The position numbers and the translations under genes were made by a program. Below, piece by piece: positions 1 to 5,953 of a stretch of 8,441 nucleotides of DNA; positions within the stretch are counted from its first letter, which is position 1, and every line of letters starts with the position of its first letter. The notes under the pieces were generated by a model. It was not told where the DNA came from. It searched no databases and saw nothing but the letters and a program-made list of their open reading frames with translations. Source of the DNA: DAOUFU01 sp034429275 (GTDB lineage: Bacteria > Chloroflexota > Anaerolineae > Aggregatilineales > Aggregatilineaceae); NCBI GenBank assembly GCA_034429275.1, contig DAOUFU010000029.1, positions 1-8,441 of the forward strand. The letters run 5' to 3'.

Positions 1-65
1 TTTTGGCCGCGCGGGGGTGAGGCCAGCCATTCGCCCAACCCTTTCCGCTCACCTTATCAAAATGC
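1..65 (+). repeat. Dispersed repeat copy A (right part only, cut by window edge)
   Basis: Bases 1-28 match bases 8363-8390 of copy C at 27 of 28 positions. The alignment continues without gaps to about base 65 at lower identity, ending in a shared CAAAATGC. Visible here are the right arm of the third hairpin (GGCCGC, 5-10) and the right arm of the closing stem (GGGGGTGAGGCC, 13-24) described for copy C. Orientation is the same as copy C and opposite to copy B. The left part lies outside the window. Confidence 0.85.
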
Positions 66-70
66 ACGAC

Positions 71-99
71 GGGGGCGAAGTCCTCGCAATTCCGCCCCC
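71..99. other. GC-rich inverted repeat, possible terminator of an upstream gene
   Basis: GGGGGCG (71-77) is complementary to CGCCCCC (93-99) across a 15-base loop, and AATTT follows. It resembles a weak intrinsic terminator, but the loop is long and the T run short. The upstream gene is not in the window, so the role cannot be tested here. Confidence 0.25.
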
Positions 100-133
100 A
101 ATTTGGCATGCACCCGCCCCACCCTCGCCGATT

Positions 134-161
134 TTGTCCTTTGGCGCAAGTGTGGCACAAT
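134..161 (+). promoter_or_regulatory. Weak promoter candidate for the helix-hairpin-helix membrane protein
   Basis: TTGTCC (134-139) and CACAAT (156-161) are separated by 16 bases, and each matches the sigma70 consensus at 4 of 6 positions. This is the best pair seen between repeat copy A and the start at 236. Such matches arise by chance, so it is only a candidate. Confidence 0.22.
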
Positions 162-220
162 TGCACACAGGTGAGCGCGTCCGTCCGCTCATCTCCCAAA
201 ACGCTTTGATTGGCCTCAGG

Positions 221-227
221 AAGGGGG
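221..227 (+). promoter_or_regulatory. Ribosome binding site that sets the GTG start at 236
   Basis: AAGGGGG lies 8 bases before GTG 236. It favours that start over the in-frame GTG at 17, which lies inside the repeat and would add 73 residues with no recognisable structure. Confidence 0.65.
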
Positions 228-235
228 ATAGTGCT

Positions 236-1030
236 GTGTCTGACCAAAAAGTCAATTTGCGGAACGAGCGCTACTTTGGATATTTGATGGGGGCCGGTGT
301 TGCCCTGATGATCCTTGCGCTGCTGCTGCGAGGATTGGGCACCATCGAAAACGGGACAACGACCGGCAGCATTTTTGTCATCGGGCTGGCGCTGTTTCTG
401 CTGGGGCTGCTCACCTGGCTCTACCTGTTCCGGCCCTGGGCGCGCTTCGATGACCTCAAGACCCCGCACTACACCGCCGAACATGCACACGGCGAGAGCC
501 ATCACGCTCAGGCCGACCAGGCCGAGGCCCACGGCGATGAGGCGGTGTTGGTCGCGGAACCGGCAGCCAAGGCCGCTGTCCCGGTCGCCGTACCCGAACC
601 CAAAACGGCCATCGAGCCGCACGTGATCCAGGTGCCCGCCCCCAACGCCGAAACCGTCGCCGATGTTGCCGGGCACGTCGGCGAAGCGGCCCAGCAAGCC
701 GTCAAGGACGCCGCCGCCGCCGTCAAAAAGGCCGCCGAAGCAGCCGCGCCTGCCAAAGCGGGTGAACCGGCGGAAGCCGACGACCTGACTCTGATCGAGG
801 GCATCGGTCCCAAGACCAACGCGGCACTTCAGGCGGCAGGGATCAAGACCTTTGAGGCACTCTCGCGCATGGCCCCCAACGAGATCGCGGCGCTGCTCAG
901 CGCGGCGAAGGTGCGCATCGTCTCGCCGCCCGATACCTGGCCGGAGCAGGCCCGGCTGGCGGCGGCAGGCGATATGGACGGCTTGCGCGCGCTTCAGTCC
1001 CGGCTCAAGGGCGGCATTCTCAAGGACTGA
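236..1030 (+). CDS. Two-helix membrane protein with C-terminal helix-hairpin-helix domain
   Basis: This encodes 264 residues from GTG 236. The open frame extends back to 17, but that extension overlaps repeat copy A and reads like non-coding sequence. Two hydrophobic segments (about 15-34 and 44-65) form a membrane hairpin, followed by RPWARFDDL. A long Ala/Glu/Lys-rich linker with His-rich patches spans about 75-180. The C-terminal 83 residues (182-264) carry the motif LIEGIGPKTNAALQAAGI (186-203), a helix-hairpin-helix of the kind found in small COG3743/DUF4332-like domains. Such domains bind DNA non-specifically in some proteins, and they are often fused to membrane or ribosomal-protein-like segments without a proven role. 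A membrane-tethered nucleic-acid or protein contact is an inference. The gene stands alone on the plus strand, converging on the glycosyltransferase gene. Confidence 0.8.
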   Translation: MSDQKVNLRNERYFGYLMGAGVALMILALLLRGLGTIENGTTTGSIFVIGLALFLLGLLTWLYLFRPWARFDDLKTPHYTAEHAHGESHHAQADQAEAHGDEAVLVAEPAAKAAVPVAVPEPKTAIEPHVIQVPAPNAETVADVAGHVGEAAQQAVKDAAAAVKKAAEAAAPAKAGEPAEADDLTLIEGIGPKTNAALQAAGIKTFEALSRMAPNEIAALLSAAKVRIVSPPDTWPEQARLAAAGDMDGLRALQSRLKGGILKD

Positions 1031-1052
1031 GCCTGAGCCGGGCCTCCCGCTC

Positions 1053-1172
1053 ATGAAGCCATCAAGCGGCAAATCAAGCGCCAAAGTGTGTGCACGCTGC
1101 GGACTGTTGCCAGGACCCATCGGGGCGCGGCCCTGCTGCGCCCCACGCGCCCCCTACCGGCAGCCTCAATAG
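1053..1172 (+). CDS. Possible 39-residue Cys-rich small protein
   Basis: A short reading frame begins at ATG 1053 and stops at TAG 1170. It has a CARCG pair (residues 13-17) and a CC pair (28-29), a spacing that could bind one zinc ion as a mini zinc ribbon. Arg, Pro and Lys residues are frequent. There is no clear ribosome binding site. It lies 22 bases after the upstream stop codon and overlaps the 3' end of the convergent glycosyltransferase gene by 7 bases. A hairpin within it (GGGGCGC 1122-1128 with GCGCCCC 1138-1144) might instead belong to a terminator between the convergent genes. I do not recognise a family, and it may be chance in GC-rich sequence. Confidence 0.3.
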   Translation: MKPSSGKSSAKVCARCGLLPGPIGARPCCAPRAPYRQPQ

Positions 1173-2827
1173 TGGCAGCGGTAAATCGCGGCCTCGTTCA
1201 GCTCTTCTACGAAGATGCAGTGACGCGCCACGTGGGCATAGACCGGGCGCAGGTCGGCGGTGTCGTGACGCCCGCCCAGGGCATACCACGCCGCCCGCCG
1301 CCCGGCATCCAGCGGCGGCACGCGCAGCCCATCCACCAGTGACCGGTCGATGATCAGAGTCGGGCGGTTAGTCTCCAGGTCGCTGATGATTTCCTGAATC
1401 TGTTCCGCCTCGGTGCGATCCTCGTTGGGCAGGATCAGCGGGTAGCCATAATGATATTGCGTCGGGCTGAGCCGTTCCGATTGGAAATTGATGGCCGTGG
1501 CTGCGCCCCACACCAGCACCGTGTCGGTGGGCTGCGTGTGCTGCATGACGTAAGTCGCCAGCGGCTCGACTCGCGCCGGGCCGGCCACGTCCCAGTTGAT
1601 CTGCCAGAAGCGGTAGGTCGTGCCAACCAGCGCTGGCCCGGCGATCCCCAGCGCCAGCCCGAACCAGGCCCAGCGCAGCCGTCGGCGTTCGTCCGGTGTG
1701 GGGTTCGGCTGGTGCAGCCACTCGACCATCCGCTCGATGGCGGGCATCAACATCAGCACCAGGGCGGGTAGCAGCGTGATGTAATAGTGTCCGTAGCCCC
1801 GGTTGGTCGTGTTCGTCAGAAAGGTATCGATCACCAGGGTCATCGCTGCCCACAGGCTCAGCGTGGCAGCGGTAGCTTCGGGCCGGGTCAGTGCACCCTG
1901 GCGCGCAGCGCGCACCCGCCGGAAGGTCGTCTGGAATCCCATGTACAGAAAGGGGATCAGCGGCCCCACCACCAGCGGCGCAGCGCTGCCGAACAGCGCC
2001 AGCAGGATTCGCCGGGGAATGCCGACCGGTTTGCCGCTCACCCACGAATGGAACTCCATCGGCGAGATGAAGGTCGCCTCGATAGCCTCGAACAACACGC
2101 CATTCCAGGCCAGGTAGGCGGTCACCAGCCCCAGGCTGAGCAGCCCGCCCATGATGATCCCGCCCAACCAGTTCCACCGGCGCGGCGAATACACCACCGG
2201 GTGGCGGCTGATCACCAGTGCCGGGATGAACATAAACGCGACCCCCACCGTTGTTTGCTTGATCAGGAAGGCGATGCCCAGCGACGCCCCGATCAAAAAT
2301 CCCCACCGGTGGCGCGGGTTGATCAGGAAAAGGTACCCGGCCAGGTAGCAGGCCATCTGCGGCAGCAGCGCGTACACCTCGGTGAAGTTCGTGTCCTCCA
2401 CCAGGATCGGGTGCCGCGTCAGCAGCACCATCGAGAGCGTGCCCGTCCACACCACCAGCCGCGAGCTAAAAATCTGGCTCAGCAGCCAGTACAACAGCCA
2501 GCCGGTCAGAAATACCGTCAGCGTTTCGATCAGCCACAGTGCCCAGCGGTTGGGACCAAACAGCACAAATGCCAGCGCGTCGATGTAGTACACGCCGGGC
2601 GGCTTGTTGTCCCACGCGTCACGATAGGGCAGCCCACCTTCGCGGATCACCTGGCCCGTATAGGCGAAGATGCCGCTGTCGCGCCCCTGCGGTATCACCG
2701 AGGGGGCCAGTTGCAGCGCCACCAGCAGCACCAGGACCAGCAGCGCCAACCCGACCCCGCCTTGAGTCAGCAGCGCGCCCGTGATGGACTTGTCCTTGAG
2801 GTGCAGCGATACCGCCGGGTAATTCAT
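1166..2827 (-). CDS. GT39-like (PMT/ArnT fold) membrane glycosyltransferase
   Basis: This is a predicted multi-pass inner-membrane enzyme of the dolichyl/undecaprenyl-phosphate-sugar transferase type (GT39/ArnT, GT-C fold). Such enzymes move a sugar from a lipid carrier to an acceptor outside the cytoplasm. From ATG 2827 it has 553 residues. A first membrane helix (about 23-43) is followed by an extracytoplasmic loop with GRDSG (48-52; D50 is the likely catalytic Asp) and RDAWDNKPPGVYY (69-81), both hallmarks of the family. About nine further hydrophobic segments follow up to about 405, including YGHYYITLLPAL (345-356). The last 130 or so residues form a soluble domain beginning near VLVWGAATAINF (437-448). 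An in-frame GTG at 2854 would add nine residues. I prefer ATG 2827 because AGG lies six bases before it, but the evidence is weak. It is 117 bases downstream of mdh on the same strand. Sugar donor and acceptor cannot be read from the sequence. Confidence 0.87.
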   Translation of the reverse strand: MNYPAVSLHLKDKSITGALLTQGGVGLALLVLVLLVALQLAPSVIPQGRDSGIFAYTGQVIREGGLPYRDAWDNKPPGVYYIDALAFVLFGPNRWALWLIETLTVFLTGWLLYWLLSQIFSSRLVVWTGTLSMVLLTRHPILVEDTNFTEVYALLPQMACYLAGYLFLINPRHRWGFLIGASLGIAFLIKQTTVGVAFMFIPALVISRHPVVYSPRRWNWLGGIIMGGLLSLGLVTAYLAWNGVLFEAIEATFISPMEFHSWVSGKPVGIPRRILLALFGSAAPLVVGPLIPFLYMGFQTTFRRVRAARQGALTRPEATAATLSLWAAMTLVIDTFLTNTTNRGYGHYYITLLPALVLMLMPAIERMVEWLHQPNPTPDERRRLRWAWFGLALGIAGPALVGTTYRFWQINWDVAGPARVEPLATYVMQHTQPTDTVLVWGAATAINFQSERLSPTQYHYGYPLILPNEDRTEAEQIQEIISDLETNRPTLIIDRSLVDGLRVPPLDAGRRAAWYALGGRHDTADLRPVYAHVARHCIFVEELNEAAIYRCHY

Positions 2828-2944
2828 GAGATGCCTGTCGTTCCTCGCTACCACTCACTCGCCGCCAGACAGCACGAAGCGGCGCAGGTGCCTGTGTCCT
2901 CGACGCCGCTCCGATGATGAGGCAATTGTAACAATCGCACGCCG

Positions 2945-3934
2945 CTATTTCAAGAGGTCGGCGATGGCCTCGCGCTCCTCGATCAACTCCTGGGTCGTGA
3001 TCGCCAGCCTGCCCCGGATGTAGTCGCTCAGCTCCAGCCCGCTGACGATCTGCACGGTCCCGGCGCGCGTCGTGCGCAGCGGGAACGAATAGACCAGCCC
3101 CTCCGGCACATCATATGGGTTGCCGTCGGAGACGACCGCACCGCTGAACCAGTCGCCCGCCTCGGTCGGCACCTGCATACTTTGCAGGTGGTTGACCACC
3201 GCGTTCGCGGCACTGGCGGCGCTGCTCTTGCCCCGCGCGTCGATCACCGCCTTACCGCGCTGCTGCACCGTGCGCATGAACTCGCCCTCGAACCACGCAC
3301 GGTCGGGGATCACCTCCAGCGCCGGGCGATTCTCGATCAGCGTATGCTCAAAGTCCGGCACCATGGTCGGGCTGTGGTTGCCCCAGATCGCCAGGTTGGT
3401 CACCGCGTTCACCGGCACCCCGGCCTTCTGCGCGATCTGAATCTGTGCGCGGTTCTGGTCCAGCCGTGTCATCGCCATCCAGCGGTCGGCGGGCACATCC
3501 GGCGCGCTGGCCCTGGCGATCAGCGCGTTGGTGTTGCACGGGTTGGCCACCACCAGCACGCGCACATCGCTCGCCGCATGGTCATTGATTGCGCGCCCCT
3601 GGCTGACGAAGATCGGCGCGTTGTCTTTGATCACGTCGGCGCGCTCCATCCCTTTCCCGCGTGGCTTGCCGCCCACCAGGATCGCCCAGTTGACATCCTT
3701 GAAGGCCACCTCCGCCTCCGATGTCGCCACAATCCCGTGCAGCAGCGGGAAGGCGCAGTCTTCCAGCTCCATCACCACCCCGTTGAGGGCCTCCGCTGCC
3801 TGCGGAATTTCGAGAATCTGCAAGATGACGGGCTGATCTGGCCCAAATGTCTCGCCACTGGCCAGCCGGAACAGCAGGCTGTAGCCGATCTGCCCTGCCC
3901 CGCCGGTGACTGCAACCCGAATCGGTGTTTTCAC
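2945..3934 (-). CDS. mdh: Malate dehydrogenase, NAD-dependent, cytosolic type (type 2)
   Basis: It reversibly oxidises malate to oxaloacetate with NAD+ in the TCA cycle, in the cytoplasm. The 329 residues are the usual length for the dimeric type 2 enzyme. Visible motifs are the Rossmann loop TGGAGQIGY (10-18), acidic LEIP (41-44) at the end of the second strand, which favours NAD over NADP, and the mobile-loop GGKPRGKGMERAD (88-100) with substrate-binding R92 and R98. VVANP (128-132), MTRLDQNRA (155-163; D159 of the catalytic pair, R162) and WGNHSPTMVPD (184-194; catalytic H187) complete the active site. The start is GTG 3934, with AAGGAG eight bases before it. It is divergent from the baeRF gene across a 310-base spacer. 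No truncation or missing key residue is seen. Confidence 0.96.
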   Translation of the reverse strand: MKTPIRVAVTGGAGQIGYSLLFRLASGETFGPDQPVILQILEIPQAAEALNGVVMELEDCAFPLLHGIVATSEAEVAFKDVNWAILVGGKPRGKGMERADVIKDNAPIFVSQGRAINDHAASDVRVLVVANPCNTNALIARASAPDVPADRWMAMTRLDQNRAQIQIAQKAGVPVNAVTNLAIWGNHSPTMVPDFEHTLIENRPALEVIPDRAWFEGEFMRTVQQRGKAVIDARGKSSAASAANAVVNHLQSMQVPTEAGDWFSGAVVSDGNPYDVPEGLVYSFPLRTTRAGTVQIVSGLELSDYIRGRLAITTQELIEEREAIADLLK

Positions 3935-3942
3935 GCCAAAGA

Positions 3943-3948
3943 CTCCTT
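3943..3948 (-). promoter_or_regulatory. Ribosome binding site of mdh
   Basis: On the minus strand AAGGAG precedes the GTG start at 3934 by eight bases, which supports a non-ATG start. The same AAGGAGTCT string precedes the DUF2264 gene. Confidence 0.8.
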
Positions 3949-3987
3949 GTGGATGTGCCGCACAGTGTGCTGAATCACTTTTCTGAG

Positions 3988-4017
3988 ATTATGAGCGAGT
4001 CCCTCCAGATCGCCCAA
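3988..4017 (-). promoter_or_regulatory. Weak mdh promoter candidate
   Basis: Read on the minus strand, TTGGGC (4017-4012) and CATAAT (3993-3988) are 18 bases apart. The -10 matches at 5 of 6 positions and the -35 at only 3. The transcript would have a leader of roughly 45 bases. A second -10-like TATGAT lies at 4040-4035 with no convincing -35. The divergent spacer 3935-4244 is less GC-rich than the genes around it, as expected for a promoter region. Confidence 0.3.
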
Positions 4018-4153
4018 TCACTTGCTACCAACCCATCATACGTCTTAAACTTGAATCAAGCTGTGTTGACATCGACGCCAGAAATGGGCACGGGTCTGGA
4101 TTCGGAGGTCAATACCGCTCACGCCTGAGCACGATCCGCAGAACTATCACTCA

Positions 4154-4214
4154 GGGATGCCCTTCCAGCGTGTGGGGGCAAACGCTTTGCCCTGCGCTGA
4201 TGATCGCGCATCCC
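4154..4214 (+). other. Structured leader candidate upstream of the baeRF gene
   Basis: GGGATGC (4154-4160) pairs with GCATCCC (4208-4214), enclosing a tight hairpin in which GGGCAAA (4176-4182) pairs with TTTGCCC (4186-4192) across a three-base loop. The fold ends 30 bases before ATG 4245. It could be a leader RNA structure affecting translation or an operator. No known riboswitch class is recognised. Confidence 0.35.
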
Positions 4215-4244
4215 TCAACCCCAGTGAAAGGAATGCCCCTGCTT

Positions 4245-5381
4245 ATGGTTACTAAAAATGACTTGATGGCTCTCATCAACACCCAGGCCGAATGGTGTGT
4301 CTCGCTTTATATGCCTATGGTCCGGGCCGGCATCGAGGTGCAGCAGAACCCCATCCGCTTCCGAAACCTGCTGCGCAAAGCCGAAGCCCAGCTCGAACAA
4401 CTGGGGCTGCGCCCGCAAGAGACCGAGCGCCTGCTCCAGCCCGCAACCGCGCTGCTCGACGACTTCGACCTGTGGCAGCAGCGCGCCGATGGCCTCGCCG
4501 TGTTCGTCAACCCGGATTCGCTGCGCGTCTTCCGGCTGCCCATCGCCCCCGCCGAACACGCCATCGTCAAGACTCGCTTCTTCGTCAAGCCCTTGCTCCC
4601 TCTGCTCTCCGGTGATGGCACCTACTACCTGCTGGCGCTCAGCCAGGACGAGGTCCGCCTCATGCGCGGCACGCGCGACAGCATGGCCGAGGTTGAGCTA
4701 AATAACGTGCCCGCCAGCCTGGCCGACGCCCTCGCCATCGACCAGATGCGCAGCTACATTCGCGCGGCAACCAAAGGCGGCGGAGGCACCGTCTGGCAGA
4801 GCAGCGGGGCCAGCGCCGATGACGAAAAGAAACAGATTCTCCGCTACTTCCAGCAGATCGATCGCGGCCTGCGCGAGCTGATCGCCGATAAGCAGATTCC
4901 GCTGCTGCTGGCCGGGGTGGACTACCTGCTGCCCATCTACCGCGAAGCCAACACCTACCCGCACCTGATCGAGGGCGACATCACCGGCAACCCGGAGATG
5001 CTCAGCGCCAAAGACCTGCACCAGCCCGCCTGGGAACGAGTCAAGCCGCTCTTCGCCCGCGCCGAGGCCGAACAGCGCGAGTTGTTCGCCACCCTGGCGG
5101 GCCGCGCCGATCCGCGCGCCGTGCTCGGTCTGAAGCACGCGCTCACTGCTGCTCACCAGGGGCGGGTCGCCAGCCTGTTCGTCGCGCTCGACCGCCAGCT
5201 ATGGGGCCAGTTCGATCCTGAAACCGGCACCATGCACGTGCATCCAGAGATGCAGCCCGGCGACCAGGATTTGCTCGACCTGCTGGCCGCCCAGACCCTC
5301 GCCAACAGCGGCGCGGTCTTCGCGGTGGAGGCGGACAGCGTGCCCGGCGGCGAGGCTTTCGCCGCCATCCTGCGCTACTGA
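4245..5381 (+). CDS. Bacterial archaeo-eukaryotic release factor family protein (baeRF type)
   Basis: I recognise the baeRF group, bacterial relatives of eRF1/aRF1/Pelota proposed to act at the ribosome in peptide release, rescue or protection; the biochemical role is unproven. From ATG 4245 the protein has 378 residues. An N-terminal domain contains VSLYMPMVRAGIEVQQNPIRFRNLL (19-43), and a middle domain contains YYLLALSQDEVRLMRG (127-142). A Gly/Ser loop (178-189) is followed by a helix DEKKQILRYFQQIDRGL (193-209). The motif YREANTYPHLIEGDITGNPE (232-251) is typical of the family. A C-terminal L7Ae-like segment ends in GGEAFAAILRY. Where many relatives carry an HGQG-like loop before the conserved helix, this one reads WQSSG (184-188). 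The start is uncertain: AAAGGA lies 12 bases before ATG 4245 but directly abuts ATG 4233, and an in-frame GTG at 4170 falls inside the leader structure. It may belong to baeRF family 3 or 7. Confidence 0.82.
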   Translation: MVTKNDLMALINTQAEWCVSLYMPMVRAGIEVQQNPIRFRNLLRKAEAQLEQLGLRPQETERLLQPATALLDDFDLWQQRADGLAVFVNPDSLRVFRLPIAPAEHAIVKTRFFVKPLLPLLSGDGTYYLLALSQDEVRLMRGTRDSMAEVELNNVPASLADALAIDQMRSYIRAATKGGGGTVWQSSGASADDEKKQILRYFQQIDRGLRELIADKQIPLLLAGVDYLLPIYREANTYPHLIEGDITGNPEMLSAKDLHQPAWERVKPLFARAEAEQRELFATLAGRADPRAVLGLKHALTAAHQGRVASLFVALDRQLWGQFDPETGTMHVHPEMQPGDQDLLDLLAAQTLANSGAVFAVEADSVPGGEAFAAILRY

Positions 5382-5417
5382 GCGATTCCCGCTCTCGCCC
5401 GCCAGGTCCCACCGCAG

Positions 5418-5436
5418 GCGTCCCCAACAGGGACGC
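5418..5436 (+). terminator. Short hairpin after the baeRF gene, possible terminator
   Basis: GCGTCCC (5418-5424) pairs perfectly with GGGACGC (5430-5436) across a five-base loop, 37 bases after the stop codon. There is no T run, so intrinsic termination is only suggested. Confidence 0.35.
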
Positions 5437-5462
5437 TGAAGCCGCCCGGCCAGAGAAAATCA

Positions 5463-5496
5463 AAGGGCGCTCAAGCGCTTGGTTTTGAGCGCCCTT
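5463..5496 (-). terminator. 12-bp stem hairpin, terminator-like on the minus strand
   Basis: AAGGGCGCTCAA (5463-5474) pairs perfectly with TTGAGCGCCCTT (5485-5496) across a ten-base loop. On the minus strand it is followed by TGATTTTCTC, a U-rich tail. On the plus strand it runs into the repeat without a T tract. It sits directly outside the left edge of repeat copy B. It may end minus-strand transcripts through copy B, or act weakly on the baeRF message. Confidence 0.5.
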
Positions 5497-5498
5497 GC

Positions 5499-5585
5499 GC
5501 ACTTTGGGAAAATGATCGGCTGTGGTGACCCGCGAGAGTCCGGCCTCACCCGGCATATCCCGTCAAATTGCCAAAGCGCCTCAGC
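5499..5585 (+). repeat. Repeat copy B, plus-oriented half-unit lacking the core
   Basis: Bases from GCACTTTG (5499) through GAGAGTCCGGCC to CCTCACCC (5551) follow the left part of copy C (8232-8283). The sequence then jumps to a stretch (5556-5585) matching the right part of copy C (8404-8433) at 24 of 30 positions. About 120 bases present in copy C, including the folded core, are absent here, while an inverted core lies nearby at 5694-5805. The unit therefore looks rearranged rather than randomly degraded. Confidence 0.8.
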
Positions 5586-5693
5586 ACCAGGTGATGCGCT
5601 TGTGGCGCGTTTCCCTGGCCCCGTTCCCTGGGTGTGAGCAAAAGTTGACAGGCAACCACTTGACAAACCGAGCACTCGCTGAACGGGTGATCT

Positions 5694-5805
5694 GGCCTCA
5701 CCCCCGCACGGCCAAGAACGGGCCGCGCCGCCCCCTCTCCGAAAATTTTCGGAGAGGAGGCAGACCAAGCGCCTCCCAAGAGGCGCGCAGGTCGGGGGTG
5801 TGGCC
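5694..5805 (-). repeat. Repeat copy B, 112-base folded core (inverted)
   Basis: Read on the minus strand, this is the same 112-base core as copy C, equal in length, with 10 differences by my count. The closing stem uses GGGGGTGTGGCC (5794-5805, plus-strand reading) and GGCCTCACCCCC (5694-5705). Inside are hairpin 1 with a TTGG loop, the near-perfect 32-base palindrome (5730-5761) and a GC-rich third hairpin. It lies between the baeRF gene and the PfkB promoter. Confidence 0.88.
5730..5761. repeat. 32-base palindrome with one mismatch (copy B)
   Basis: The centre CCGAAAATTTTCGG is shared exactly with copy C. The only break in symmetry is an A at 5758; read as minus-strand RNA, this is a G-U wobble, not a disrupted pair. 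Confidence 0.95.
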
Positions 5806-5856
5806 GGACTCTCGCGGATCACGTGTTTTGATGCAATTGCCCCGGCCCCAATTCCC

Positions 5857-5885
5857 CTGACAGGTGGGAACGCACGGGGTATACT
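5857..5885 (+). promoter_or_regulatory. Strong sigma70-type promoter for the PfkB gene
   Basis: CTGACA (5857-5862) and TATACT (5880-5885) are separated by the ideal 17 bases, and each matches consensus at 5 of 6 positions. Transcription would begin near 5892, giving a leader of about 60 bases. The site starts 35 bases beyond the edge of repeat copy B, so the repeat lies immediately upstream of the promoter. Confidence 0.72.
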
Positions 5886-5888
5886 TCA

Positions 5889-5922
5889 CCGGGTCCTGGT
5901 GCACTGCCGCGCCGGGACCCGG
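5889..5922 (+). other. Hairpin at the promoter-proximal leader of the PfkB gene
   Basis: CCGGGTCC (5889-5896) pairs perfectly with GGACCCGG (5915-5922) across an 18-base loop. It spans the predicted transcription start, so it could be a regulator site in DNA or a 5' leader stem. Confidence 0.4.
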
Positions 5923-5943
5923 CGTGCTGTTCTTGGATTGTTC

Positions 5944-5949
5944 AGGAGG
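5944..5949 (+). promoter_or_regulatory. Ribosome binding site that sets the PfkB start
   Basis: A perfect AGGAGG stands four bases before ATG 5954. It rules out the longer frame opening at 5864, which would begin upstream of the predicted transcription start. Confidence 0.88.
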
Positions 5950-5953
5950 CCCC

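Larger units (their letters stand above)
5525..5822. repeat. Locus bounded by 27-bp inverted repeats (copy B boundary)
   Basis: Bases 5525-5551 and 5796-5822 are inverted repeats matching at 25 of 27 positions; the shared heart is CGCGAGAGTCCGGCC. They enclose 298 bases with no plausible gene. The layout resembles a MITE or two repeat units joined head to head. No target-site duplication is visible just outside. Confidence 0.75.

Noticed and set aside
17..235. An N-terminal extension of the helix-hairpin-helix protein from GTG 17.
   Set aside because: It begins inside the dispersed repeat, lacks structure, and a better start with a ribosome binding site lies at 236.
1787..2917. A 376-residue plus-strand frame opposite the glycosyltransferase gene.
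   Set aside because: Its product is rich in Gln, His, Arg and Pro with no domain, and it mirrors the GT39 coding frame.
3182..3973. A 263-residue plus-strand frame opposite mdh.
   Set aside because: It is a shadow of a well-conserved enzyme gene and has a low-complexity Arg/His composition.
4066..4071. A perfect TTGACA as a -35 box for the baeRF gene.
   Set aside because: No -10-like hexamer occurs 15-19 bases downstream.
3991..4128. A 45-residue plus-strand ORF in the mdh/baeRF spacer (a longer version opens at 3925 inside mdh).
   Set aside because: There is no ribosome binding site, no recognisable motif, and codon use lacks the strong third-position G/C seen in neighbouring genes.
5645..5665. 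Two close TTGACA motifs inside copy B that might be promoters.
   Set aside because: Neither has a plausible -10 at normal spacing. They may be coincidental or part of the repeat.
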